DNA of 64,000 bases from DASUNP01 sp963728545 (GCA_963728545.1 CAVSKO010000003.1:2170001-2234000), one strand, 5' to 3'; shown: positions 51,802 through 61,091, numbered from the stretch's first letter. The notes: generated from the letters alone by a model not told the origin. Made by a program: numbers and translations.

Positions 51802-52731
51802 CTAGATGCTCGCGGCGGCGCACTCCGAGGCGGTGTATGGCTTGAGCAGGCGGCTGTCTTCAAGCTCCGTAAGAATCGCGTCCGAGTGTCCAGTCGCGCC
51901 AATTAGCGATTTCAAGTTCTCGATCTTTCCAGCCGTATCGGCTTCCGCATTCAACTCTTCAAAGACTCTCACCTTCTGATCTCTCGAAAGATGGCCGAGT
52001 GCGCGCTCTATCTGCCACACGATCATTTGAGGACCGATCTGCACCATCTTAAAAAACTGCTTCAGTATGTCTGTGATGGTTTTGATCTGATTGGCGGAAA
52101 GTTGCTGCTCGTCGAACAGTATCAAACCGCTGCCGTGATGTCGCGCTTCGTCTCTGATGATGTTCTCAAAGGCCTGCGCCAGCCCCGCGTCATTACAATC
52201 TTTTGCCAGCGCGTGGTAGTGATTGATTCCCCACCCTTCGAGGATAACCTGCACGATGTAGGTCAATGTCGGCTTGCTCTCTTTTTCGAGCAATTCGGCA
52301 AGAAACTCAATAAACGGATTGTGCAGGTAGGCTTCGATGTCAGCGCGCGCGCAGTAATTGCTTATCCAGTGAAAATGGACGGCCTCGTCGGAAGCAAAAA
52401 TACTATAAAGCATCTGCTCCTGAACGCTCTCGGCCATCAAGCTCATCTTTGAGGCGAAATACATCCCGCATTTCTCGATGTAGTAGCTTTCGGCCATCAG
52501 CGCGCGGCTGCACGATTCAAGTATAGCCTCGCGGTCCCGGTCGTCTGCTTCTCGAAAGAGACTGACTCGATCCAGATGGAAGTGACTCGCGGGCCAGAAC
52601 GAACGCGCTGATGACTGACCCGGCGCGGCAGAGCGACTCTTGAGCGCGGAATGCAGGACCGCATATAAATTATGACCTTCGGCGAGGTCGGGTCTGTCGA
52701 GTCGAATAGCTGCTTGAATTGAATCACTCAT
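51802..52731 (-). CDS. Ferritin-like di-iron oxygenase-like protein
   Basis: A 309-residue helical protein with the classical carboxylate di-iron set: Glu81 or Glu86 (AESYYIEK), Glu116 with His119 (DEAVHFHW), Glu165 (LEGWGINHYH), and Glu195 with His198 (RDEARHHGSG). It should oxidise an organic substrate (hydroxylation, desaturation or N-oxidation); family identity is not clear. The gene is the last of a minus-strand three-gene operon, overlapping the GNAT-like gene upstream by eight bases. Confidence 0.72.
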   Translation of the reverse strand: MSDSIQAAIRLDRPDLAEGHNLYAVLHSALKSRSAAPGQSSARSFWPASHFHLDRVSLFREADDRDREAILESCSRALMAESYYIEKCGMYFASKMSLMAESVQEQMLYSIFASDEAVHFHWISNYCARADIEAYLHNPFIEFLAELLEKESKPTLTYIVQVILEGWGINHYHALAKDCNDAGLAQAFENIIRDEARHHGSGLILFDEQQLSANQIKTITDILKQFFKMVQIGPQMIVWQIERALGHLSRDQKVRVFEELNAEADTAGKIENLKSLIGATGHSDAILTELEDSRLLKPYTASECAAASI

Positions 52732-53548
52732 TGGTATGGCGTCTCTCTTTCGGGAAAGAAAACAGAAACCTGCAAAGACGGGTCGCAGGTTGAATCATGC
52801 GGTCTTTCGCAAGGACTTTAAGCGCGTAATAAAAAGGCATAAACAGGCTCATCCGTGCGATGCAGGCAAGCTCTACACCTCTGTTCCATTGAGGGTTCGC
52901 TTTTTGAAAAAAGGCCACCCTTCGATTGGACGCAAGCAGGCTGTTTGATATGCCGGCCACGCCCGATTTCAAACATTCATGATTATCGGAAAACTTTATC
53001 AAACCTGTCTCCGGGTCATAGTTGCTCGGATAAAGCTCCGCGTAGAACGCATCCATCATCGCCTTCTTACTGGCGGGCGTGGGGCGCTCGAACCTCGGAT
53101 AATGCTCCGAGAAATTGTTTGCCATCATCAGGTACGTTTTGTATCCCTTCGATATCAACAGCCAGTAAAGCGGCTCAAACGGGCGCTTGAGCTTTTCAAG
53201 GAAGAGAAATCTCAGAAAAGCTTTTCCGAGCGTGCGCTGTCCCCAGTAACGTTTTTCGATCACGGTGTCTCCGCTGAAGATGCCGCGCAATCGCTTATTA
53301 CCGAGCCGTGCGTGAACTATCCTCAGAGTTGAAAACCCTCGGATTTTATTTTCAACTTCGTCTCGCAGAAGTATGACCGCGTGCTTATTCGAAAGATCGA
53401 GCAGAAACCTCTCTTCGGCCATACGGTCGTAGTACTGGCGCATCAACTCAAACATTCGCGCCCGCTCGGCGGCTTCAAGCCGGTCGATTGAAACGACCTC
53501 GGCCCGCAGTGAATCGCTAATCGCTGAAGCTTTCGGGTGCGGCTTCAT
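52724..53548 (-). CDS. Conserved protein, GNAT-like acyltransferase suspected
   Basis: About 274 residues, no signal peptide. The middle part (ENKIRGFSTLRIVHARLGNK, then FSGDTVIEKRYWGQRTLGKAFLRFLFLEKLK) has the strand-helix order of GNAT acyltransferases, including a helix after a WGQ-type P-loop-like turn. A hydrophobic segment lies near the C-terminus (LFMPFYYALKVLA). I do not recognise a named family. It overlaps its neighbours by 4 and 8 bases, so it belongs to the same operon and pathway. Confidence 0.5.
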   Translation of the reverse strand: MKPHPKASAISDSLRAEVVSIDRLEAAERARMFELMRQYYDRMAEERFLLDLSNKHAVILLRDEVENKIRGFSTLRIVHARLGNKRLRGIFSGDTVIEKRYWGQRTLGKAFLRFLFLEKLKRPFEPLYWLLISKGYKTYLMMANNFSEHYPRFERPTPASKKAMMDAFYAELYPSNYDPETGLIKFSDNHECLKSGVAGISNSLLASNRRVAFFQKANPQWNRGVELACIARMSLFMPFYYALKVLAKDRMIQPATRLCRFLFSFPKERRHTNE

Positions 53549-54648
53549 CTCTTTACTTTCGCCTCTAAAGGTTCATTCGTTTCCGATATTGATAAAGTTG
53601 TTAGCAGGGTCTTCACCTCTGCTGTTTGCAGGTCGTCATCGGCTTGCTCGGACGGCAGGCCCCAGGTAGTCGTCTTTTGTCGCTCGGCGTGTTGAATGAA
53701 TCGCACAACCGGCAGGTCTGCTTTGATGGGCGTGCGCAGATTGAACTTGATAGTCTTGAAGATCAAAGTATCACCTTTAGCGAAATAGGCCGCGACGACT
53801 CGCGTAAGAAAAAGCAGCGCGCGGCTGATTGCTTTTCCAAAAAGACCCTTTCGCTTGCGAGTGACCAGTATGGATTGACCTTCGGACCTGCCGTCGCGGG
53901 TCGGCCTCAGCGCAAAGATAATGTGAAAATGCAAAAAATCCGGGCCTATCGTAACCGTGCCCGTGCTGCCAAACCAGTAGCAGAGCACGTAAGTCAGAGC
54001 ATTCCGGTAGAACCTTCTTAAAAACCGCGTCATCAGGTTGCTTGGAGGTATGCTCGTCGTGTTCGCAAAAAGGATGCAATTCGGATTTATCTCGGTAGGC
54101 TCAAGATCGAGGTTGACGGGCAGGCTATGCACCGAGTTGAAGTGTTGAGCGTCGATAGCGTTTATCATCATCACGTTAGGGTGACAGCTCTTTACGAAGC
54201 GATTTCCGAGCATGCAATCGCAGTCGTCTTCTCCGAGTTCGGGAACGTAAGGCACGGGCGTTTTCGGTTTACGGCCCGCCCATATCCATACGATCCCGTA
54301 TTTTTCTTCGACCGGCCACGTCTGGATTTGCGGAACGAATGACGTATTTTGCTGGCAAGGTATCTCTATGCAACGACCGTCCGAGTCGTACTGCCAGTGA
54401 TGAAACAGGCAGCGAATCGTGTTGCCTTCGACCTTGCCTTCGGCAAGATGCGCGCCCATGTGCGGGCAGTAAGCATCCATCGCCACGACGCGACCGTCCC
54501 GCCCTCTGTAAACAACCATCTCTCTTCCGAGAAACAGAAGAGGGCGCGCGCGCCCGCGTTTCAACTCGGCCGAACGCAACGCCCAGTACCACCCCTCGAT
54601 TATTCTTTCGGGGTTGTTGAAAACCTCTGTGTTGACGAGTGGCTTCAT
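53545..54648 (-). CDS. Rieske non-haem iron oxygenase 2
   Basis: A 367-residue enzyme: Rieske ligands in YCPHMGAHLAEG and CLFHHWQYDSDG (about residues 61-85) and the iron site NAIDAQHFNSVHSLP (about residues 164-180). A C-terminal hydrophobic stretch (ISRALLFLTRVVAAYF) suggests membrane association, as in Rieske enzymes acting on steroid-like or lipid substrates. It heads the minus-strand operon and is transcribed away from the lipid kinase gene. The ferredoxin at 47347 could serve it as well. Confidence 0.85.
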   Translation of the reverse strand: MKPLVNTEVFNNPERIIEGWYWALRSAELKRGRARPLLFLGREMVVYRGRDGRVVAMDAYCPHMGAHLAEGKVEGNTIRCLFHHWQYDSDGRCIEIPCQQNTSFVPQIQTWPVEEKYGIVWIWAGRKPKTPVPYVPELGEDDCDCMLGNRFVKSCHPNVMMINAIDAQHFNSVHSLPVNLDLEPTEINPNCILFANTTSIPPSNLMTRFLRRFYRNALTYVLCYWFGSTGTVTIGPDFLHFHIIFALRPTRDGRSEGQSILVTRKRKGLFGKAISRALLFLTRVVAAYFAKGDTLIFKTIKFNLRTPIKADLPVVRFIQHAERQKTTTWGLPSEQADDDLQTAEVKTLLTTLSISETNEPLEAKVKR

Positions 54649-54871
54649 ACTCTGTTCGCCTTATAGATGCGCAATTCGTGCCAATGGTTCGGCGACATTA
54701 TATGGCGCGTTAAAATCAAAAACAATCTGCCGATAAAGGGGGACGGGCTGCGCCATCTGTCATCAAAATACTGCGCCCGGTGTGCCTTGCCGTTTCCAGA
54801 AGCGCGCATTTACAATATTTAAAGCTGTTGTTTAACGGCATTATACTTGCACTCACAACCGATCTAACGTT

Positions 54872-55771
54872 ATGGCGCGCAGGCAAGCAACAATAATCTA
54901 TAACCCGATGTCGGGCCGTCGAGCGCGACGCGCGGACAACGCGCGAGAAATGGCGCGGTTGCTTGAGGAGCGCGGGATTCAGACCGAAGCTCGCGCGACT
55001 GCCGGGCCTAACCATGCCACGCGGCTCGCGCGCGAAGCCGTGGCCAACGGCGCAGACATAGTTATCAGCTACGGAGGCGACGGGACGCTCAACGAAGTTT
55101 TGCAAGGCATAGTCGGAAGTCCCGCTTCGCTTGCGGTCTGGGCCGGAGGCACTGCCAATGTTGTGGCGCGCGACCTCTGCCTACCGGCGGATGTCGAACG
55201 ACTGGCCGACGTAATCGCGGCGGGCAAGACCAGACGCATCACGCTCGGCCTTGCAAAGTCAGGGGCCAGGGAAGAAGCAGAAAGGTACTTTTTCATGTTC
55301 GCGGGTATAGGGCTTGACGCTTCGATAGCTCGCAAGGTCAACCAGAAGCTCAAGCGCCGCACAGGCGAGTTCGCGTTCTGGGTTGAGGGGATCAAACACA
55401 TACTGACGTGGCGGGCGGAGCCTTTCACCATCGAAATCGACGGGAAAAAATTCGAGAGCGTCTTTGCGCTCATAGGCAACGGCAAAGGCTACGGCGGCGG
55501 CTTCTGCATGGCCCCAAACGCCAATCTCGAAGAGCCCCTGTTTGAAGTCTATATGGTTCCGAAACGCGCCACCAACCTTGCGTACCTGCGCGACCTGGCC
55601 GCAGTCGCGCGCGGCAACCCCGCGATAAAAGGCATCAACATAGTTAAAGGTCGCCACGTCAAAGCTAACTCTTCGGACGAACCATGGGTCGAAGTGGACG
55701 GAGAGCTGATCGGACCGCTGCCAATGACATTCGATGTAGTGCCCGACGCGCTGTCTGTAATAGTGCCGTAG
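54872..55771 (+). CDS. Diacylglycerol/lipid kinase family protein
   Basis: About 299 residues of the DagK/YegS/sphingosine-kinase catalytic fold: IIYNPMSGRRARR (nucleotide-binding start), SYGGDGTLNEVLQGIVGS (catalytic GGDGT) and the later GNGKGYGGGFCMAPNANLEEPLFEV. It phosphorylates a lipid hydroxyl group. It borders the oxygenase cluster on its divergent side, so it may either act in that pathway or be housekeeping. Confidence 0.9.
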   Translation: MARRQATIIYNPMSGRRARRADNAREMARLLEERGIQTEARATAGPNHATRLAREAVANGADIVISYGGDGTLNEVLQGIVGSPASLAVWAGGTANVVARDLCLPADVERLADVIAAGKTRRITLGLAKSGAREEAERYFFMFAGIGLDASIARKVNQKLKRRTGEFAFWVEGIKHILTWRAEPFTIEIDGKKFESVFALIGNGKGYGGGFCMAPNANLEEPLFEVYMVPKRATNLAYLRDLAAVARGNPAIKGINIVKGRHVKANSSDEPWVEVDGELIGPLPMTFDVVPDALSVIVP

Positions 55772-55809
55772 GCCCCGACAGCACGGGATCGGGTTTAGGA
55801 GATTTTAAG

Positions 55810-57075
55810 ATGCGCTCAGTAGTAATTTCACTTTTATCGTTTGCGATAGTCATCTCGAATTCTTTCGCCTTTGCGCAAGTCGCAAGCAAGCCGCAAGCGC
55901 GGGCGCGCATTCAACAGACCGTCGCTTCTGCTGAAAAGCCTGTGGTCGCCCCTGACCCGGTAGAGTTCGACCGGTTGAGAAACGAGGGCAACGATTCGCT
56001 CTACAACCTCGATTACCAGACGGCGCGCGAACGCTACCTGCGGATGACAAAGCTGGCTCCCGACCACCCGGCAGGGTATGTCTATCTGGCCAATAATCTC
56101 TGGCTCGAAACTCTCAACGCCAGCCGCAGGCTCACGACTTCGGTCTATTCGAGCGGATCGTTTTACGCGCAGGATGCCGAAGAAGACGAGGTCAACAAGA
56201 AACGCGAACTCGAATTCAACAATCTTATAAAGCAGGCGCTGGCCGTGACCAAAGCGCGGCTCGATAAGGACCCTCAAGACGTTGAAGCGCTTTACTACAG
56301 CGCCGCCGCCCAGGGGTTGCGCGCCGGTTACAGCGTCAGCGTCAAGCGCAGTTTTCGCAAAGCCATCGGAGACGCCAACGGCTCCATCAAGCTTCAGAAG
56401 CGAGTCATAAAGATTGACCCCAATTACACAGATGCTTACATGAGCATAGGGCTTTACGAATACGTCATCGACAGCCTCCCGTTTTTCTGGCGCACGCTCG
56501 CTCGTCTTGCGGGCGTCAGCGGGTCGAAGAAGCGCGGCATAGAAAACCTTGAGCTTGTCGTCGCGCGCGGCAAGTACGCGTCGGATGATGCGCGAGTGCT
56601 GTTGATAGGCATCTACGGTCGCGAAGGCAAGCCTGAGCGGGCGCTCGAATTGATCAGCCATCTGGCAAACAAGTATCCGCGCAATTACCTGTTCGGAGTC
56701 GAGCGCGCCGGGATGCTTTACAAAATGGGGCGTACGGATGAAGGCAATCAAGCGTTCGCCGATATGCTCAAAGACGAGCGGATCGCCCAGGCGGCTGCGG
56801 ACCTTATCAACTACCAGTGGGCCGAGAACCTCACGGCGAAAGGCGATTATGCCGCAGCCCTTGAGCGATACAACGCGGTCAAGCGATGGCCGAAGTCCGA
56901 GCCGAGTCTGGTATCGCTGTCGCACCTCCACGCGGGACAGGCGCTCGATATGCTGGGCAAGCGCGACGAGGCCGTCGCCGAATACCAGACCGTCCTCAAG
57001 CGCGAGAAGGTTTTCGATTCGCACAAGCTCGCCGCTCAGTACGTCAAGAAGCCTTACAGTTTGGCGAAAGGGTAA
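55810..57075 (+). CDS. Exported TPR protein of unknown function
   Basis: About 421 residues with a signal peptide (SVVISLLSFAIVISNSFAFAQ) and TPR repeats across the whole mature part: LRNEGNDSLYNLDYQTARERYL (near 55), later LIGIYGREGKPERALELI and LHAGQALDMLGKRDEAVAEYQ. It has the helical architecture of a periplasmic scaffold. ATG 55810 follows GGAG. It is 38 bases after the lipid kinase stop codon, so an operon with it and the next genes is likely. Confidence 0.75.
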   Translation: MRSVVISLLSFAIVISNSFAFAQVASKPQARARIQQTVASAEKPVVAPDPVEFDRLRNEGNDSLYNLDYQTARERYLRMTKLAPDHPAGYVYLANNLWLETLNASRRLTTSVYSSGSFYAQDAEEDEVNKKRELEFNNLIKQALAVTKARLDKDPQDVEALYYSAAAQGLRAGYSVSVKRSFRKAIGDANGSIKLQKRVIKIDPNYTDAYMSIGLYEYVIDSLPFFWRTLARLAGVSGSKKRGIENLELVVARGKYASDDARVLLIGIYGREGKPERALELISHLANKYPRNYLFGVERAGMLYKMGRTDEGNQAFADMLKDERIAQAAADLINYQWAENLTAKGDYAAALERYNAVKRWPKSEPSLVSLSHLHAGQALDMLGKRDEAVAEYQTVLKREKVFDSHKLAAQYVKKPYSLAKG

Positions 57076-57095
57076 AAACAGAGATTGAGCAACAG

Positions 57096-57731
57096 GTGTC
57101 AGCGGTAACAGAAGCCAGAGAAGACCTCTCAAATAAGAATGGTAAAAGCGGCCTGACGCTGCGCATCCGGCTGCTGGGCATAGCTCCGCTCATGTTCTTT
57201 ACCGCCCACTTGCTGTTTTATGTGAGCGATCCGTTTTATGCGTCCACGCATGGTGTCGAAAACATGCTCTGGATGTGCAACCTTGCAAACCTGCTGTTGG
57301 CCGCAGGGCTGCTGTTTGGCGTGAAGCGTGTGATAAGGCTGGCGGTGATCTGGCTCATCCCCGGTCTCCCGATATGGCTGTTTGACGCATTCTTGCGTGG
57401 CGGATTGCTCTTTACATCTTTCCTCACGCACATAGGCGGCCTGGCGGTAGGGTTGATAGTTATGCGAAGGGTGCGGGCCGATAAGTGGTCCTGGGTTTAT
57501 GCATTCGCATGGTATCTGCTGATTCAACAACTGAGCAGGATTTTCACTTCGGAGTATTGGAACGTGAACGTCGCTCACAGGATGTATTCGGGGTACGAGT
57601 CGGTAGTCAGTCAATACTGGCAGTTCTGGCTGCTCACGAGCCTGATGGTAGCAGCCGGGTTGTGCATCATCGGGCTGATTTTGATAAAGCTGTTTCCGCC
57701 GCACGCCGCAAGCTCGACGGTTGAAGCATGA
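57096..57731 (+). CDS. Membrane protein of unknown function
   Basis: About 211 residues with about six hydrophobic segments (IAPLMFFTAHLLFYV, LANLLLAAGLLFGV, LAVIWLIPGLPIWLF, LTHIGGLAVGLIV, WVYAFAWYLLIQQL, FWLLTSLMVAAGL). I do not recognise a family. The start at GTG 57096 is uncertain; the region has no clean ribosome-binding site. It overlaps no neighbour but is tightly spaced (20 bases) after the TPR gene. Confidence 0.6.
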   Translation: MSAVTEAREDLSNKNGKSGLTLRIRLLGIAPLMFFTAHLLFYVSDPFYASTHGVENMLWMCNLANLLLAAGLLFGVKRVIRLAVIWLIPGLPIWLFDAFLRGGLLFTSFLTHIGGLAVGLIVMRRVRADKWSWVYAFAWYLLIQQLSRIFTSEYWNVNVAHRMYSGYESVVSQYWQFWLLTSLMVAAGLCIIGLILIKLFPPHAASSTVEA

Positions 57732-57771
57732 GCGGCGGTTTGCGGTTGTTCGATTTGAAAGGTAAGCGATC

Positions 57772-59058
57772 ATGTCCGTGAAGTATTCGCCGCGCGCTGT
57801 GGAAGTAAGCGCCGCGTCACAGAAGCCGCCTAAGCGCCGTCTGGTCCTGGCGCTCGACGGAGTGCCGTGGCAAGTAATCGACGAAATCCGCTCTGGCGGC
57901 CACTTTCGTGTCTTCAACAAACCCGCGCGCGTGATCTCTCCTTTCCCGACTATGACCAACATAGGCATGTGCGCGATGCTCGGCGCGCCGCGCACGCTCG
58001 GCTATGAGCAGCTCTATTTTGACCGCGAGCGCGGGCGCATGTGCGGCGGGCACGTGAAGTACATAAAGAACCGCAAGCAAGACCCCGCGCGGCGCGGCTA
58101 CAATCACCTGCTCGATTATGAAGAGCCGATGCAGTTCGAGTTCCTTGTGTACGTCTTGCCCGAACGCATATTTACGGCGGACCTGACGAGATTACTCGAC
58201 GCGTTTAAGCGGTCAACAGCGCCGGTCTTTTATGCCTTCTTGAAATCTACGGACGGCATTGTGCACCTGGGAGGGCGCGAAAAGCTTTTGCCCGCGCTCG
58301 CGCAGTTGGACACAGCGCTCAGCGAGTTGTACGAAGACCACCGGGGAGAGCTTGAGATCATGGTCTATTCCGATCACGGAAATACCATCATGCCCTTCAA
58401 GCGCGTCTCGATGAGGACTCACCTGACGGGTCACGGGTTCAACATCTCGAATAGAATCAACGGGCGGCGCAGCTTGATAATTCCGGGATTCGGCCTTTGC
58501 AGCTATGCGCCTATCTTTACGGCTGCCGAGAACCGCAGAGAAGTGGCCGAGGCGCTGACGCGGCTCGCGGGCGTAGACTTTTCAGTCTTTCGCTCGATGG
58601 ATGACGCCGCCGCCACGGATTTGATAGGCCACGCGGGCCACGCGCGTATTCATTATGACCGAGCAAGCCGAGCTTTTCGCTACGAGCAGATTACCGGCGA
58701 CCCGCTTGAGCTTGCGGCAATAATCGAGCGACTCGAAGCCGAGGGCCTTATCGACAATCGAGGCTATGCCCCTGACGCTGTCTGGTTTGAAGCGACAAAA
58801 GACCATCTCTACCCGGATGCGCTCCGAAATATCTGGTCTTCGGTGCGCGACCATGTAGAATCTACGGCTGACGTGCTGGTGAGTTTCAAGGACGGCTATT
58901 GCTACGGCAGCAAACTGTTCGGGCGACTCGTCACGCTCGTTGCGACGCACGGCAGCGCATTGCGCTCGACCAGCTACGCCTTTCTCATGTCAACCCACCG
59001 CGAGACGGACGCGCACATGCGAGCGGAAGAAGCGCGCTCGCTGCTGCGCGTCTCTTAA
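57772..59058 (+). CDS. Alkaline-phosphatase-superfamily hydrolase
   Basis: A 428-residue protein with the metal-site motifs of the superfamily: LVLALDGVPW (first Asp), SPFPTMTNIGM (Thr nucleophile), STDGIVHLGG (metal Asp/His) and MVYSDHGNTIMP (Asp, His). The usual second-half His is probably in TGHGF. The signal peptide is absent, so it would be cytosolic, or peripheral if exported another way. Substrate likely a phosphodiester or phosphate monoester; not determinable. It follows the membrane-protein gene after 40 bases. Confidence 0.8.
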   Translation: MSVKYSPRAVEVSAASQKPPKRRLVLALDGVPWQVIDEIRSGGHFRVFNKPARVISPFPTMTNIGMCAMLGAPRTLGYEQLYFDRERGRMCGGHVKYIKNRKQDPARRGYNHLLDYEEPMQFEFLVYVLPERIFTADLTRLLDAFKRSTAPVFYAFLKSTDGIVHLGGREKLLPALAQLDTALSELYEDHRGELEIMVYSDHGNTIMPFKRVSMRTHLTGHGFNISNRINGRRSLIIPGFGLCSYAPIFTAAENRREVAEALTRLAGVDFSVFRSMDDAAATDLIGHAGHARIHYDRASRAFRYEQITGDPLELAAIIERLEAEGLIDNRGYAPDAVWFEATKDHLYPDALRNIWSSVRDHVESTADVLVSFKDGYCYGSKLFGRLVTLVATHGSALRSTSYAFLMSTHRETDAHMRAEEARSLLRVS

Positions 59059-59282
59059 GCCTGCCCGCTTGCCCACGATTTCTGAATCAACAAAACTCTG
59101 TGCTATGATCTATCAAGCGGCGGCTCAAGGCTGCCGGCTATTGATTCAGGTTTGACAGAGGTGACGGCGTATGACTAGCCAGCCCCGCAGGGAAGATAAT
59201 TTGCCGGTGTCACCTCGCCCGTTTTATCCGTTCAGCCTGCTTGTAGCATCGACTTACCAATTCATTCATACGAGGTTTAGCC

Positions 59283-60581
59283 ATGGCACGCGGCAGAAGG
59301 TTCCGTACGACGCGGCGCGCTCCGGAAAGCGAGCGGTCGCTGTTCGAGCAAAAATTAACGGGGCGCTATTCGCGCACGCTCGACCGGACTGATCTGCTTG
59401 GCCTTGTTCGAGGCGGCGAGGACACTCATCTCGAATTCAAAATCCGCCTGGTCAACACAGATAAAATCATCGCCGAGATAGTCGCGATGGCCAACACCGG
59501 CGGCGGCGCAATCATCTTTGGCGTAAACGATCAGCGAAGGCTTGAGGGGCTGGACGACCCGGAGCTTGTCGAAGAGCAATTGATAGACATTTGCCGCAAC
59601 CAGATCAAGCCCCCCATACTGCCCCGCATAGACAAGGTCTCTTTCGATAATGCCGTTCGCATAGTCGTGCTCGAAGTAGACGACCGCCGCGCTCCGCATC
59701 AAACGCCGGACAACCGCTTTTTTATTCGCATAGGCTCGACCAAACGCGAAGCGGACGGAACCGAGATCGCCGCCCTGTTTGCGCGCTCGCGCGCGGCTTC
59801 GTTTGAAGACATGCCGCTTGTGAGGGCCGCTATAGAAGACGTTGACGAAGCGCTGGTCTGGAGCTACATACGCGATCTCGAAGGCGAGACTTTCCGAGAG
59901 CCTGAAGGGTTTCCAACCGCGCAGGCCATGCGCGAGCTTTGGCTCGCGGCCGATTACGGGATGAGCATAACGCCGACGCTCGCGGGCTTTCTTCTCTTCG
60001 GTCGCAGCGCGGCTGTCGAGCAGATAATCCCGCAAAGCAAGCTCACGCTCACGCGGTTTTCAGGCAATGACGTGAACGCGCCTGTCGTCGAACGCACGGA
60101 ACTTTTTGGCAACCTGACCAGGTTGTTCGATCTGGCGCTCTCGTTCATCAAGCGTTACTCGGACCTTTGGGACGCCCGCCCACCCCGCCCGTCCCTGGCG
60201 TCGAATGGCGACAGCCGCGAGCCTGTGCGCGCCCGCGCCAACTACTCACGCGAGGCCGTTGTCGAAGCCCTCACGAACCTGCTTGTCCATCGCAACTACT
60301 CTATCGGCGTGGCAAGCTCGCGCGTTTTCGTCTTTGACGACCGGATAGAATTTATCAACCCCGCGCGCACAAACGGCGTGACACGCCGGTCGGTAGAGTA
60401 CGGCGCGACCCTCGCGCTAAACCCGCGCCTGCATCACGTCTTTACAAGCGTTGAATACGGCATCGAAACGGCGCGGCGCGGAATACCTGCGCTCCGCCGC
60501 GCTCACCACAGCTTCACCCGCCGCGAGCCTCGCATCTCACTGCTCAACGACGAGTTCCGCCTTGAGCTGACAGGCGTGTAA
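59283..60581 (+). CDS. Schlafen AlbA_2-type ATP-binding protein (COG2865-like)
   Basis: A 432-residue protein: N-terminal AlbA_2/Schlafen domain (HLEFKIRLVNTDKIIAEIVAMANTGGGAIIFGVND near residues 43-80), then a winged-helix-like section, and a C-terminal GHKL-type ATPase (SREAVVEALTNLLVHRNYS). Such proteins are predicted transcriptional regulators, and some occur in defence systems, but no partner is seen. The 224-base leader holds a TGCTATGAT -10-like element (59102-59110) and dyad GAGGTGAC/GTCACCTC at 59158-59216, with a short upstream reading frame starting at 59171. Confidence 0.75.
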   Translation: MARGRRFRTTRRAPESERSLFEQKLTGRYSRTLDRTDLLGLVRGGEDTHLEFKIRLVNTDKIIAEIVAMANTGGGAIIFGVNDQRRLEGLDDPELVEEQLIDICRNQIKPPILPRIDKVSFDNAVRIVVLEVDDRRAPHQTPDNRFFIRIGSTKREADGTEIAALFARSRAASFEDMPLVRAAIEDVDEALVWSYIRDLEGETFREPEGFPTAQAMRELWLAADYGMSITPTLAGFLLFGRSAAVEQIIPQSKLTLTRFSGNDVNAPVVERTELFGNLTRLFDLALSFIKRYSDLWDARPPRPSLASNGDSREPVRARANYSREAVVEALTNLLVHRNYSIGVASSRVFVFDDRIEFINPARTNGVTRRSVEYGATLALNPRLHHVFTSVEYGIETARRGIPALRRAHHSFTRREPRISLLNDEFRLELTGV

Positions 60582-60604
60582 AACCCGGCCCTACAATTAA
60601 CCCC

Positions 60605-60683
60605 GGCGAACTATTAATTTTTTAATTGACAGCCCGAAGCCGATTTAGTACTCTACGGCGGGGCGAAATATTAATTCTTTAAT
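60605..60683 (+). promoter_or_regulatory. Promoter and two operator-like direct repeats before the BlaI gene
   Basis: A 22-base direct repeat with two mismatches occurs at 60605-60626 and 60662-60683 (57 bases apart), core ATTAATTNTTTAAT. TTGACA (-35) at 60626-60631 and TACTCT (-10) at 60649-60654, spacer 17, lie between them. The pattern fits autorepression by BlaI/MecI-type repressors, which bind AT-rich dyads. Confidence 0.65.
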
Positions 60684-60702
60684 ACTTCATTTGGAGGTTG
60701 AC

Positions 60703-61080
60703 TTGGGAAGGAAGAGATCACAGACGCTGACGGAGGCGGAGTTAAAGTTGATGGAAGTGTTATGGCAGAAAGGCTCAGCCACGGTGGGCGAGGTTGTCGA
60801 AGGGTTGCCCCGCAAAAAGGCGGTTGCCTACTCCACGGTTTTGACTACGCTCAGGATTTTGGAGCAGAAGGGCTACGTTCGTCACACCAAAGAGGGCCGG
60901 GCGTTCATCTATCACCCGGTCGTAGACCGCCGTCAGGCCTGTCACAGCGCCGTCACACATCTTGTCAGCCGTTTTTTCAACAACTCGCCGGAGTTGCTTG
61001 TGCTGAACATGCTCGAAGACGGTAAGATCGATTCACGCGAGCTTGAGCGGCTCAAAAAACTGACGGAAGAGAATGATTGA
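60703..61080 (+). CDS. BlaI/MecI/CopY-family transcriptional repressor
   Basis: About 125 residues: N-terminal winged helix (LTEAELKLMEVLWQKGSATVGEVVEGL, recognition helix AYSTVLTTLRILEQKGYV) and a C-terminal dimerisation helix (ELERLKKL). The start at TTG 60703 has GGAGG five bases upstream; the frame could begin at TTG 60691 but would overlap that site. The stop overlaps the sensor gene region, giving the usual blaI-blaR1 order. Target genes other than its own are not visible. Confidence 0.9.
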   Translation: MGRKRSQTLTEAELKLMEVLWQKGSATVGEVVEGLPRKKAVAYSTVLTTLRILEQKGYVRHTKEGRAFIYHPVVDRRQACHSAVTHLVSRFFNNSPELLVLNMLEDGKIDSRELERLKKLTEEND

Positions 61081-61091
61081 GAGGTACGCTT

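Noticed and set aside
55834..57132. A 432-codon minus-strand open frame opposite the TPR gene
   Set aside because: It looks like an antisense artefact; the plus strand has a signal peptide and TPR repeats.
59171..59392. A 73-codon open frame overlapping the start of the AlbA_2-type gene
   Set aside because: No ribosome-binding site or domain; the main frame starting at 59283 has clear domains. It could at most be an upstream leader peptide.
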